This document shows positions 1 through 12,100 of a stretch of 64,000 nucleotides of DNA, in pieces. The notes below the pieces were generated by a model. It ran no database searches. It worked only from the letters and a program-made list of their open reading frames with translations, and was not told the DNA's origin. Where the stretch lies: positions 1,835,795 through 1,899,794 of the forward strand of contig JAVXUO010001034.1 of NCBI GenBank assembly GCA_033065855.1, read 5' to 3'. Position numbers and translations under genes: made by a program. This DNA comes from Escallonia rubra. Taxonomy: Eukaryota > Streptophyta > Magnoliopsida > Escalloniales > Escalloniaceae. Position 1 is the first letter of the stretch; the number at the start of each line of letters is the position of its first letter.

Positions 1-205
1 CTCAAATCCAAAGAAAATACCAATAGCATTGCAACGTGCGTACGTTTGAATATAATAGAACGATAATGGAAGAAAATTAGCTCTTCGGCCGCAATTAAGC
101 ATTTTGGACTATAAATTAAGTAACCAACTCTACTCATTAGTCCCTTTCATCTCACTGCCAATCAGTAAACGTTGTGAAAGTTTCAAAACAAAGCGAACAG
201 CTAAC

Positions 206-546
206 CAGCGCTTCCGGTGAATCCGGACACAAACTTTCGCCTTTGGTCCCGTGCAGATACATACTCGCTCTGCCAACAAATTCAAAAAAGACTTGCATCA
301 TCTCGATCGCAGGATACAAAGTCGTGATCATGTTAAAAGAGTACGTAAACGTAATTTGGAGTAAGGAAACAGTACTAAGGGCATAAATCAGGCAGTGACG
401 AGTTTGTATGTATAAACACGGAGTATGAAACTATGAGGAGAGAGATTTAGTACCTGGTGATAATCTTCGGAAGGTACGATTAAGGCGTGGAGAGGTGGAG
501 AGTGAGAAGCCATTAATGACCTGAGAGAAGAGAGAGTGTCCGCCAT
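206..546 (-). CDS. APP1: Xaa-Pro aminopeptidase 1, first two exons only
   Basis: Cytosolic M24-family metallopeptidase that removes an N-terminal residue preceding proline. Exon 1 runs from 546 down to 454 (31 codons, start context CGACGATGGCG) and reads MADTLSSLRSLMASHSPP, then VPSEDYHQ, ending at CAG/GTACTA. Exon 2 runs from 269 down to 206 behind a TTGGCAG acceptor, reads SEYVSARDQRRKFVSGFTGS, and ends at GCTG/GTTAGC. Both match the conserved creatinase-type N-terminal domain of plant APP1. The metal-binding catalytic domain lies outside the window to the left. No exon 3 is visible in positions 1-205, so intron 2 is longer than that. The CT-rich 5' UTR is typical of a housekeeping plant gene. 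Identification is from recalled family sequence. Splice phases agree (exon 1 phase 0; exon 2 has 64 nt and leaves one base for the next codon). Confidence 0.88.
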
Positions 547-630
547 CGTCGAATTCTTCGAGCTTTTCTCTCTCTCTAGTCTCTACAGAGAATTGCAGAG
601 AGTGAGGCACAAAGAGAGACGACAACGCTA

Positions 631-642
631 CCTTATAAGTAA
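631..642 (-). promoter_or_regulatory. Possible TATA box of APP1
   Basis: The minus strand reads CTTATAAGG about 90 bases upstream of the APP1 start codon, a plausible distance for a short CT-rich leader. No transcript start can be seen directly. Confidence 0.3.
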
Positions 643-785
643 TCTATATCGTATCAAATCAAATGATATCAAATCTGTGTTTATCTGTCTAACTATCTCC
701 TAATAAACGGAGATTTACTATATGTTTATCTACCTATTTATTTATTTATCTCATAATATGTTCATTTACATATTTATTTATCTCG

Positions 786-1113
786 TAATATTTCTTCCGT
801 CTCTCTTATAAATTGATCATATTTTCTTTTTGAAGCGTTCCAAAAAAATTGTACAATTTTCAAATTAAGAAAGATTCTTTAAATATTTTTTCATATTTAC
901 CCTATTTATATTTTTTTTTATTCAATTTCTCTCTCCACATTTAATTATCCACCAACTCATTTTTTCTCTCCGAACCTACTTTTTTATTATATTTCTATCT
1001 TCACATTTTACAATCCACGAACCAATTTTCTCTCTCTTGACTCACTCCCTTCCCCCCATAAATCCTTAATATGTATGTCCTGTCAAACGTGATCGAATTA
1101 TCAAGGACAGCAG
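786..1113. mobile_element. Degenerate MITE-like repeat, copy A
   Basis: This AT-rich block aligns along most of its length with the reverse complement of 22557..22871. Both begin with a TTCTTCCGTCTC / TTTTCTCCGTCTT type end and share the interior landmarks TTTTCAAATTAAGAAAGAT, CATTTAATTATCCACCAACTCA and the CTCTTGACTCACT stretch. The CTCCGTC-type end resembles Stowaway-like MITEs. The right end is decayed and no target duplication was recognised, so the class is tentative. Confidence 0.45.
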
Positions 1114-2124
1114 GAGCAGTCAAAAATTTATACTACTCTGCATGTTTATATATCTATTTATCTCGTAATTGGTGAAGCATATTGTAAAATATGGAAAATA
1201 TTTTTTTTCTTTTGAATCCCGCTTAACTCTTTACAAAGATTTCTATAAAAAAAAAAATTGTGGATATAATTACCTTGATTTTTGTAAACCTTATTATAAT
1301 GAAAAAATCAATTCTATAATTTTTAAAACTATATCTTATCAACATACCTACGTACTAGTTAAAACCCCGTACTATGCATATATATTTTTTTTTTGGAAGA
1401 ATCAAAATTGTAATTTATATGACCCGTTGGTACGAAAATTCGAACTTGGCACCTTGAGGAATACTTCACTCACCCCTTGGTTAATTCATAAGTCATTCAT
1501 CTCCTCCATTTTCTAAGGTGACATTTTAATAGGATTTAAAATTTTAAAGTGTAAGCATAAACCTCGACAATACATTTAGCTAAAACCCTGAGTTATCCAC
1601 TCGATCGTCAAAGTTTAGAAATTAACAAAATTTGCAAAGACTATTTATTTAGAATGTAGGGGTATAAATGACAAGACAATAATAATTTCTTTCTGAGCGA
1701 GACTAACTGACATTTTATTTAACTATACTCATACTCATTGGTTTGCTGAAAGAAGCATCAGTGACGCATTGATCTTTAAAATTGACTTGAAAGAGTTCTT
1801 TATTACTTTGTCGTAAAGTTTCAGGGCTTTCACAATAACTTCTTTCAGATTTTTATTTCGAGGATATTAAGGTTGTTATTTCAATATCAAGTTTCTTGAA
1901 GACATCTTTCCTTAAAACGCTATGCTAGAAATCATATAATCAAACTTCAAAAGTTAACAAAATGTCAAAAAGAAAACATTTTTATCGAAGTTATGGCCTA
2001 AATGACAACGTAGAATTTAAATTTTAGAATTATGCCAATTTCACATTTATTTGGCTAGTTCAAAGACATTGGTCACATGAAATGCTTTTGTTTTTTTATT
2101 TCTAATGAGAAATAGGTATAGACT
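1114..2124. other. AT-rich intergenic DNA
   Basis: No gene, RNA or repeat could be supported here. A 115-codon open frame at 1169..1516 is made of low-complexity Lys/Phe/Tyr/Ile codons and is best read as chance in AT-rich DNA. Confidence 0.5.
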
Positions 2125-2127
2125 TTA

Positions 2128-2622
2128 GGCCCCGTTTGACACTCAATTTTTTTCCAATTTTAGAAATTGAAAAAAAAAACGCGTTTGGTAACCATTTTTT
2201 TTTTCTTTAACAGTTTTAAAACTGAAGAATAAAAAAAAAATCCAAAATTGAGTTTTTTTTTTTTCACTTTTGGTTTTTTTTTTTTTTTTTAGACCACCAC
2301 CGCCACCCTCCCATCGCCGGTAGTCACCTCAGGCGACCACCGCCGGCGGCTTGCCGGCAGTTGCCGGAGGTTGCCGCTGGTAGCCACCTCCGGCAGCCAC
2401 CAGCCACCCACCGCTACGCCCCACCACTGCCACCGCAAACCACCACAAAAAAAAAACTCAAAATAAAAACTGGGTTATCAAACACTAAAAAAAAAAATTA
2501 AAATAAAATTGGGTTATCAAACACCCACTTATTTTTGTAAAAAAAAAATTTTTAATTGCTCTTTAATTTTATTTTTTTTTTTGGAAAGTGAAAACAAAAA
2601 AAAAGTTTTGTCAAACGAAGCC
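2128..2622 (+). mobile_element. Tourist/Harbinger-type MITE, copy 1
   Basis: Terminal inverted repeats GGCCCCGTTTGAC (left) and GTCAAACGAAGCC (right) enclose T- and A-rich arms around a GC-rich core of CCACCGCC triplets. A TTA lies immediately to the left (2125..2127); the right side reads GGG, so the duplication is lost or mutated. The same arms, CGCAAACCACCAC core motif and ends recur at 15787, 44486 and 51377. It is non-coding and must have been moved by a transposase supplied elsewhere. Confidence 0.65.
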
Positions 2623-2763
2623 GGGTTTTTTAATCATAATTTCATGTATCATATGAGATGAATTTTATTTTTTTATTTTTTGGTCATTAGAGATGAGACG
2701 TTCGAGTGGACTAGTATATGGTGAGTTTAAAGTGTCTTGGGCCACTCTAAAAAAAACACGATG

Positions 2764-3006
2764 GTTGTTAAATTTCAACTAAAAAACAGTTCTTCATAAC
2801 TTTGTCATGAAGTTTCTAAACTTTGAGCATAAGTTCTTTAGGAACCTGACTTTCACGATGTAAAAGTTATTATTCTAATTCTTCATAACTTTGTTGTTAA
2901 ATTTCAACTAAAAAAAGTTCTTCATAACTTTGTCATGAAGTTTCTAAACTTTGAACATGAGTTCTTTAGGAACCTGACTTTCACAATGTAAAGGTTATTA
3001 TTCCAA
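2764..3006. repeat. Tandem direct duplication, two copies with 129-bp spacing
   Basis: GTTGTTAAATTTCAACTAAA begins at 2764 and again at 2893. Each copy continues through TTCTTCATAACTTTGTCATG, then GTTCTTTAGGAACCTGACTT, with a handful of substitutions, for example GAGCATAAG versus GAACATGAG. It has no coding content. Confidence 0.8.
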
Positions 3007-3079
3007 TGCATATCCTACCTGCTAACATAAATTTTCATTTCTAGTCTACATTTACGTTATCATCTAGAAGAGCAATTTT

Positions 3080-3656
3080 AATCATGTTCACTTCCACAAA
3101 TGAAGACCGAATCATTGGATGGAGGCCAAACTCCTTTCTTACTATTTATGCTCGGGAGGCGGAAGTGCTCTCTTTATTATATACTACTTGCCGGTGGACC
3201 TTACAGAATGAATTCTTACATGTTACTTTATATTCTAACTCGAATTCTTTTCAATCTCAAATCATAGGGAATGAGGAGCCTCCCATTTGACTGCAGCCCA
3301 TCTATTTTGATATCTATCAGACGCTATGTCTGTTTCACAGTTGTAGCTGTTCCTCTAGGACTACTATTCTTTCTCGGATCATCTCTCCTCTCGCACAGGT
3401 GGCAGAACAACACTTTTTTGGTCACTGACTGTTTTTGTACGGCTCGAGGATACTCCCATGAAAGTACTACAGCACTCCTAGTTTTTTGTTACTGCGGCTT
3501 ATAGCAATAATCATGTCCCACAGTTAAGTAGACAGATGGGGTCTATATCTCTGTAACTGAGATATTTTGTACTTACTCTTGTAATCTCAGTTATAAATAT
3601 TTGAACCTTGTACTAACTCTTATGAAATGCAATTCTCTTTTCTGGCCAAAAAATAA
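3080..3656 (+). pseudogene. 5'-truncated LINE remnant (RNase H-like end and 3' tail)
   Basis: A broken reading frame contains AREAEVLSLLYTTCRW followed by LHVTLYSNSNS, which resembles the RNase H domain of plant LINEs (REAE..ALL..T..W, then V.F.SDS). It ends after TTCTCTTTTCTGGCCAAAAA in an A-rich tail, as LINEs commonly do. The catalytic residues are decayed (SDS has become SNS) and frames change around 3270..3300. No target duplication was identified. Moderate to low confidence, from motif resemblance only. Confidence 0.4.
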
Positions 3657-5879
3657 AAAAATATTCTCCATTACATAAATAAAAGAATCCTAATAAAGTT
3701 GACCAAAACCTTGTCGGCTAATAGCCATAAATTTCTTGAAGATTCCCTTAGAAAACACAAAATACTTATGCAATATATAACTCAACTAAAACTTCTACTG
3801 GACATGAAATGCAGTGATATTTTCCAGCGTCAAACAACACGCCTAACAACCTCATGAGAAAATGTCATTTGCCAACTAAGGTCAGTGATAAAAGAACGGG
3901 GCTCAACGTCATATCCTGGTGACAAAAAATATGTTTAGGATCAGTTGTCAAAAAATCTTTAATAGTGAATTTTGCGACATTGCTCAAATATTTGCTAAAT
4001 ACTTTTACACATGTTGCTAACCATAAGATATTTTCTTATGGTTTTACTAAGCTTTGTTATATTTGTATACCTATAAATGGCAAAAAAAATCACCGCTCCG
4101 AAATAAAGTCCACATGGAAGTAGTACATACTTAAAATAACTATTGGCAAGTCATGGGTGGAAGGGGTGAGCACGGTTAGGTTGGTTCGGTTTGAAGGCTG
4201 AATACCAAACCGAACCGACCACCATCGGTTTGGAAGAAAAAAAACCAAACCGTAGTTGAACGGTTTGGTTTCAGCGGTTCGGTTTCAACGGTTTGGACGG
4301 ATCAAACGGATTGGAAGAAAATCACTAGTTTGTAATATCATCCTCGAAGAAGACGTGAGCCTTATCATAGCCATAGTAAAAAAAATAAAAATAGGTGTAC
4401 ACCCATAGCACTTACTAAAGAGATATTGTCGTGTAATTGATTTATGTCATAGTAATTAATGAAAATGCAACAAATGCAACCAATGTACCTAGTAAGAATC
4501 TACAGGTTTTGTCAGCAGAAAGCTAAAATTACGAAGATAATAAATGTTGATTTCACAATGTCGGATAGGTTCTCTGTACAAAATGTATTTAGGAGAGAAA
4601 GTAAATGAACACAATAATATATAGGAGACAAAATGGATCGGAAAGGACAATATAACTTAGTATATTCGTAGGAGACATCAAAGAAAATAATTAGAACAAA
4701 AGCTTCACTTGTTTTTTTCGTTCGGTGGTATAATCAGGTAATGACTCCATTGGCGGCAAGACAAAGAACGGGGAGGCACAAGCGTTTAAACAAAAGTCAG
4801 GGAAAACCGGATTGGTTACAAATGAGGACGTGAAAGTGAGAAGTTATTAGTTATTATTAGAGCTTTATAATTGTACTTGTAGCCAATAGAATACTTGACA
4901 ACTAATATTAGATATTTAAGAAAAAATAAAATAAAAACTTCATAAAATTGGATTGAGAGTTTAGAAGACTTTAGCACTCGATGGTATATATATATATATA
5001 TACCTCATCCCAAATTTTGTACACCTCATAAAGTTAGGAAACAAATTCTAAGAAACTAATTCATAGAGCTTGTAAAACTCTAATTAATATACCTACATAT
5101 GACGCTTTTCTTTTGGTTATAAACACCTTAAATGAAAAGCATAATGCCTCTCTTTTGAATATAAACACCTAAAAAGCACTTAATATGACAAAATAAAATT
5201 TCACAGATGTTAAAAGCAAAAAAACGTATTAATAAAAAATTAGTATTTCCAAAAAAAAAAATCCCTTTATAAAAGCAATGTACAAACCGAATATGACTTA
5301 GTTCTTAAAAATATCTCTAGGATATTATAGCAATAGATTACCCAATAAAGTAGTTGTATTAAAAAAACCTCAAACTCTAAGATATAAATCATGTTGTCTT
5401 ATAGATGCAAAAGACAAAATCATCAAATTGAATATGACTTAATTTTTATAAGTACTTTAAAATATCAAAATAACAATTTTCTTCGTAAAATATTTTTAAA
5501 ATGAATAACCTCCATCTCTAAAAGTTCACCTCATAAATTAATTCACTCAATAAATTAATTCACTCAATAGGACTTAGTTTAAGAACATACTCACGTGAAT
5601 ATACAATAATTAAGAATTCAATTGACAATCTACAAAGTACATGTAAATATAAATAATACAAAGTAAAAAAAATATTTTTTTACTCTTAAGCTTACATCTT
5701 CATCTACCACACTGCTTGACTTGAAAAATAATGATCATTGTATACTCATTTACCTCAATTATTTGCAAAGTTTTTTATCGAACACTATATTATTTTTTAA
5801 ATAAATTTAATCATTAACAGTATCCGCGTATTCTTAACGTCCAAGATGAATATCTTATTATGCATGATGCAGTACTCAA
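3657..5879. other. Intergenic DNA, no gene recognised
   Basis: AT-rich sequence. At 4176..4310 there are inverted runs of the pyrimidine/purine motif CCAAACCGAACC and GGTTCGGTTT, able to fold on themselves; such runs are common in plant repeats. A short TA microsatellite lies at 4984..5001. No open frame resembles a known protein. Confidence 0.5.
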
Positions 5880-5888
5880 TATATATTT
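5880..5888. repeat. Left 9-bp target site duplication of the Pack-MULE
   Basis: TATATATTT here is repeated exactly at 7072..7080, directly outside the two ends of the inverted-repeat element. A duplication of this length is the signature of Mutator-superfamily insertion. The sequence is AT-rich, so some chance similarity is possible, but its position exactly at both TIR ends argues for a real duplication. Confidence 0.8.
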
Positions 5889-7071
5889 GGGTTAATTACA
5901 AAATTGTCTCCTGAGGTTTACATGTTTTTGTACTTTGCCCCATGTGTTTACAACTTTTGCAAAACTGTCCCCCGAGATTGACAAAACCATTGCAAACAGC
6001 TCCAAAATTGGACATCGGGCGTTAAGTCGTCATGTGCAGTGCATATGCCATTTTGGCATGGGCAAATTTGTAACTTCCCCTTCCCCATCTTCCCCACCGT
6101 GTTCATCTCTCTCTCTTTCTTTGTTCCCCAGCTTCCCCACACGTGTCGGTCTCCCAAAAGTCCGAATCTTTCTTCACCATGGCCACTCTCTCCGACTTCT
6201 CTTCCCCTTCGTGGCCAATTCTTAATTCTAATTTAGGCTTTCTTTCTCCTCATCCACAACTGGAACACCCAAATTTGTTCAACAATCTTGCCCCGATGCC
6301 TCAGCTCGACTGCAATGCACCAGCAGAGGACGACCACGACTTTGAGCCTCCTCACGACTACGGCCCTCCCTTCCCACCGCCACCGCCACCGGTAAACCCT
6401 AATTCTAACTCACACCCGTCCCTCCTCCACATGTCCTTCAACCAGGATCACGCCTGTTTTGCAGCCGGCACTGACAACGGCTTCAGAATCTACAACTGCG
6501 ACCCCTACCGCGAGCTCTTCCGGCGAGACTTCGATCAAGGCGGCGGCATTCACATCGTGGACATGTTGTTCCGCTATAATATCCTAGCGCTGGTCCTGAT
6601 CTGGGACGATCCTCAGTATCCACCCAACAAGGTCATGATTTGGGACGATCATAAGGGCGAGTGCATTGGAGAGTTGACCTTTCGGTCAGAGGTTCGGGCC
6701 GTGAGGCTGCGGCGCGACAGGATTGTGGTGGTTTTGAAGCAGAAGATTTTTGTGTACAATTTTGCAGACTTAAACCTCATGCATCAGATTGAGACGGTTG
6801 TGAACCCGAAGATGGGGAAGGGGAACAGAGAGAGAGAGATAGATGAACACAGTGGGGAAGATGGGGAAGGGGAAGTTACAAATTTGCCCTTGCCAAAATG
6901 GCATGTGCACTGCACATGACGACTTAACGCCCAAAATTGGACGGACGTCCAATTTTGGAGCTGTTTGCAATGATTTTGTCAACCTCGGGGGACAGTTTTG
7001 CAAAAGTTGTAAACACAGGAGGCAAAGTGCAAAAACGTGTAAACCTCAGGGGACAATTTTGTAATTAATCC
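5889..7071. mobile_element. Pack-MULE carrying an ATG18 gene fragment
   Basis: A 1183-bp element bounded by long terminal inverted repeats (about 240 bp each: 5889..6136 and about 6812..7071) and exact 9-bp flanking duplications. The ends are GGGTTAATTACAAAATTGTC on the left and, reverse complemented, GGATTAATTACAAAATTGTC on the right. The repeats match closely over most of their length. The right copy has an extra inverted segment (CCAAAATTGGAC, GGAC, GTCCAATTTTGG) that the left copy has in part. There is no transposase. The interior is a fragment of a cellular gene, so it is a non-autonomous gene-carrying MULE. Its end sequence resembles the elements at 35323 and 45148. Confidence 0.85.
6179..6811 (+). 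pseudogene. ATG18: Captured 5' part of an ATG18/PROPPIN autophagy gene
   Basis: An uninterrupted reading frame of 211 codons starts at the ATG in CACCATGGCC. It has a proline-rich leader and then the first WD-type blades of a plant ATG18a-like protein: [53 protein letters not shown] and a stretch ending IETVVNPK. Full-length ATG18 proteins bind phosphoinositides through an FRRG motif in a later blade and act in autophagosome formation. That motif is absent here, because at 6812 the sequence passes directly into the transposon's right TIR; the open frame only continues by chance to 6919. The fragment also includes upstream leader sequence. The open frame implies recent capture or a constraint that cannot be tested here. 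Any protein would be truncated. Confidence 0.82.
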
Positions 7072-7080
7072 TATATATTT
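7072..7080. repeat. Right 9-bp target site duplication of the Pack-MULE
   Basis: TATATATTT, identical to 5880..5888, lies immediately after the right TIR ending GTAATTAATCC. Confidence 0.8.
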
Positions 7081-7118
<38 letters not shown>

Positions 7119-9184
7119 GAGACATGATTCCTTACCTCCACAGGTAACTTAAGCCAATGCGAGCAGTGTAGTAAATTTCACTGTCTGTTACATAATGTAG
7201 CGGATGATGAAGTTTACTTAAAAAAATAAACATGGCCCATCCATCCGTAATGGATTGACTGTAACTAAGTTGCTTGCGCGAGTAATTGATCAGTTTCTTA
7301 TATGTATATAGGTTAAGAAGTAGAATTCAAGGCTCAAAGTTTAAAAATGAAGAATCTTCTAGGTGTCTTATCCAGAGCCAGTGCACTTCCCTTCTTCATG
7401 TTTGTCAATTGGAAATTGAGACAAACCGGGCACAACACGAGCAGCATCCACATACACATTGTAGGTTTATGGTAGTTTGTTGCGTTTAGTCCGAAAGTAA
7501 GTATGATTTCACTAAGATGTTAATGTTTTTTTGTCTCATATTATCCTTACGATTCAATACACTTTTTATAATTTTATAATGTATTTAAATAACTAACTCG
7601 ACCTTAGCACGATTTTACAATCTAGTTTATAGAGAGTAGAGATACGTCGTAGAGATGAGAATTTTACGGAGATAGTCTCTCTTAGTTGGTTTTCCAACTT
7701 CCGGTGCGAGACGTCAGGGAAAATCAAGTTTTCTACGACACTTCAAACTTCGATGACTCATCTTTTGACTATGGAGTGCACTTTCGTCCTTTCCAACTCT
7801 CTCTATTTTTTTTAACAAATTTATTTATGCTAATAGAAAGTTTCAGTATCCAATGACTTATCTGTTGACTATGTAATGCAACATTATCGTTTCTAACTCT
7901 CTCAAATTTATCCATATTATTATGTTAGTCGAAAGTATTAGTGATCGAAGACGGTTCCGACCATAGAACAGCTGAATATAAAGTAAGATTAGTTATTACT
8001 TTCTTAACATCTTCTTCTATCACGACTCTCTCGATTTTAAATGGTATATATAATATTGGTCTAAGACCATGCACTGTTTACACGTATGCAAACCAATTGA
8101 ATGAGCTTCTAACGGGATTCCGTGATCTAATTAGTTAGTTAAACTCCATTTACTATCCAGGAAAAGCGTTTGTATAGGAATCCCAGGGATCGTCCAATTA
8201 TGAGCTGACAAAGAAGTTTTTTAGCCACAAAAAACTCGAACTAGTCAATCTATAGAAGAGACGAATCACGGTAGAGTAACAAACTAACGGCAAGGCGCGC
8301 GGTGTGGTGATATCCCCGGTGCCAAGGGATCCAATTTCCGGTTTAATTGCCTTGAAACTCCATCCTTATCGACACTCCAAAAGTCTTTTTGATCGTCGGA
8401 AACTAGATACCATTGACCTTGTTTGGAATACCGTTGGCTTCTTAAAACAAACGTAAAATATTATCTCTGAGCCAACTTGATACTGACTGATGCCAAGTGA
8501 AACCGCACTTTTAACTTGTTCATCGCTTCGAACCATCAGACGGCATAAAGAGGACAGTGAACTGATTTTATTAAAGCAAAAACCAACGAATTCTAGCCCA
8601 TTGGTTCTGCCTTCCTCCCACCAAAGACAAAAGACAAATACACGGCACACTCACACCACCTCAAGTTTTAGATTACTAGCACAACCATGGAGATTCCGAT
8701 CCAAGCCGGCTAACTTTTTGTTTCTACATCCATACTACAGAAATATTCTTACCATCACCGATAACAATTACACGGTTCTCCTGTTTCAACTCGGGATGAA
8801 CTGAAGAAAACAACCACCACATGACAGGCATATGAAAGTTAGCCAAGCAAAGTTATATGAAAAAGTTGCAACAAGGCATAGGGCTGTATATATAAATGTA
8901 CAAATATAACACATCTACAGGCCCATGCTACTTATTGACAAGGTTAACACTGGAAACAACTATCAAACCATGTAGTACACAATTTCAAACAAAGGGAGTC
9001 CAAAGAATATGGAGAAAGTAAAACAGACGAGACGGCGGAAGAAAGGCAGCATCCTCATTGGCGAACCTCAGGAGGCGAAATGGTTGTACCGATCACAACA
9101 CATCAACTTTTAATGGGAAACACAGAGAAATGACCAATGCTGGTTTCAATGGCTAATAATAAGACATAACCCAAGACCAGGTTG
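7081..9184. other. Intergenic DNA, including the 3' flank of the quinone reductase gene
   Basis: An AC microsatellite followed by an AT microsatellite lies at 7081..7120. The rest shows no recognisable gene. The stretch just below 9185 should include the 3' UTR of the minus-strand quinone reductase gene, but no convincing polyadenylation signal was found. Confidence 0.5.
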
Positions 9185-12100
9185 TCAAGCCTGAGCTAGC
9201 TTCTTGACTACTCCAGCCATATACTTGCCTTGATGGTCGGCAAGTGCTAGCTCTGTTTCAGTTGGTTCTCTTGTGCCATCACCAGCAAAGACTCCAGCAC
9301 CATATGGAGAACCCCCTCGAATTGAGTCCAGTTTGAACATACCAGCTCCAAATGTATACCCAATGGGAACAAAGAGCATTCCATGGTGTGCTAACTGGGT
9401 GATTGCTGTCCAACTGCAGGACAATACAGGGGATAGTGAGATGGGGATTACTGAATTTAAATTTATATACAAGCATTTAATACTAGAAATTTTGCTCAGA
9501 GAGTTTCAATGTTGCTACTGCAACCATAACTATTGCAGATGAAAGTAATAGGAGCAATTAACCTTCTACTCCCTGACAAGTATAAACCAATAAAGTTTTG
9601 AACTAAAAAACCCCTGGTTGCAGGCACATAGCTCACAATCACAACATGCGATGTGATTCAACTGCTAGCTGCAGTTTGTATCTCTTGGATGGCTCGGCTC
9701 CTCATGATCTATATATTCCATTTTTAAAGTTTCACCTCATTGCTTTTGAGTCATACACTATGGAAGAATACCATAAAGGAAAGGATACGCAAGGTGACGA
9801 TCAATCAACCCCACTTTTGAGACCGTAAGTTCGTCAGCAGAATTATTCGTACACCCTCACATTTTTTAAGGTGATGAGTGGGAATGTTTTTAGTTCAATG
9901 CATTCTGAAAACCATTCCTTATTATTCGAGGCCATGACTGGATGCAGTAGATGCTGAGCATTTGGATCATTAATTGCTCAACTCTCCAACTGCTAGGAAG
10001 GTATAATCGTGTTTTTTCTTGGCTTGGTTCGGATGACTCAGAACAAGTTATGGTGCTTTAGATATCGTTCTAGCACTGACGATATCTGAATCCATGAAGA
10101 AAAGATAAACCTTCGAAACCAGCAAAGATAACCTTTGAATCCATAAAGTCGCAATAGCAGCAAAAAGAAGAATTCTCTGAAGACGAGATTTCTTGATGAT
10201 AGATTGTTTTCCTCAAAGAGCTATAAGCGTCCAAGTTTATTACATGCAAAATTGATTTTCTTTCCTCAGGGATTTTTCTATATTCAAAATAATCTTCTAA
10301 ATCGTGAATCCTGCAAATTGTTCATACGTTTCTAATTCAACAAACTTAAGAATTTCATCATACCTTAGAACATGTCCACTTATAGGTTGACCGTGATAAG
10401 AATCTTCGGTATGAATCCTATTACATTCAAAATTCCTTCGGTCTCAAATGGCATCGATTTGAAGGTTGCCGCCATGATGATTAGTAGATCGGCCTTAGTG
10501 AAAACCATAGCGCAATCATTGCTACCATCATTAGCTTTCATGCTGAAAGCGTTTCCATCACCTTCCTTTTTTTCAAACATATTGGATCAGAAAGTGGTCT
10601 TTGATACCACTACCACTAGATGTAGAACAGAAGTTTGGTGGACTAAATATCGTCTAACCCCGACAAGCAACCACCAAAAGAAAAAAGAGATAAACCTTGA
10701 AACCACCAAGGGCACCATGCAATCACAAGGAAATTTGGAATCCTCCCCGGAAACAGAAGAATTATCTAAAGCTATAAATAATTTTGCTCAAAGAGCTGCA
10801 ATTTCTTATTTTCCTAACATAAACATTCTACATTATTCTAAACCCTAAACAACTCAAGAATGGTAAATGTGAATGGAAAGCAAGTCATATAATGCCAAAA
10901 ACACTACTAGTAAATATACTAACCAGTTAGGATTCAACTTTATCTAGTAGTGACTAAAAACATGCTTAAAAAAGTAAGTCAATATTACCTACAAAGATGA
11001 GAGAAAGTTATCATAAAAAACTAAAAGGTAGAAAACTACATGCCCTTGCCATCTTTTCTTGCCCTACATCATTGGATGATGCCAAGAAAATCTTTGTTGA
11101 TCCTTGTACAAGATGATAAATGAAGTAAACATTTTACACACTTTGCTTTTTCGGGGTAAGAGCGGGAGCAAGTGCAAGGTTACGGTGGCGAGGCTGGGGG
11201 CGTCACTAGAATAGGAGAATTTAAAACTACGGGTCCCCACCACAATGAACTTCTAAGAGCTCAACCAGATCTCCTTGTCATTGTGACTACGAGCTCCTTT
11301 CTTAAAAGTCCTACCTCTCCACGCCCGGCCTACAAACCCGCTTACTATAGATGCCAAACCATATCTCCTATCAAAAGAATGAGTATCGGACATTGTAGCT
11401 TGAATACAATCATCTGATGAAAGATTCTGACACTTCTCACTTGATTAATATCAATATGGGAATCATTCATACAACTTTTGGTGTAGGGGATTTTCCATGC
11501 TTAAAAAGACTCGGGCACTAACTTGTTGGTCCAAACCAAATGGGGCTTTTCAATCAAGAAAGATGCCTAAAATTTGCAACACTCCAATAGATAAGGCTCG
11601 AGATACCAACGGTCAACCCTCCAAGGAGTTGCACCCAGATCATGTCATATGGATACTCCAACAAACTTTTGTACTATACTATAGCCTAAACCGATATAAA
11701 TGCCTCATTTCCACGTAAAATCTTATTACGACAAGTGACAATTGTTCTATAGGAAGCTATATAAAACAATCCGCTTTGTTCAACATGGTAAATTCACGCT
11801 CTTATCCGACATTATCACAGACTTAATCACCCATGGAACAAAGTCCAAGCTTTACTATGTCCCCTGAAATCAGCGGCACGACCTTTTTCACAAGAAACTA
11901 TAATGGCAACCACTTGTGCACACTGAAAACATAAGGTTGTTTTGCTTCTAAAGCAACCACAATGGTAAAATAATTACAAATCTTTTTCATGGTAATAACC
12001 AAAGTACGTGTATTGCACTATATTAGGTCTCTGCTTCATGCGAGCTAGTTTATAGCACAAATGATCCGCCTCATAAAGCACTATGAATATAAAGAAAGAC

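Noticed and set aside
1169-1516. 115-codon frame near the left end
   Set aside because: Low-complexity Lys/Tyr/Phe/Ile composition in very AT-rich DNA; no start context or homology.
10372-10848. 158-codon plus-strand frame in the FQR1-like intron
   Set aside because: It runs across the LTR-like repeat and the primer-site motif in the wrong orientation and resembles no protein.
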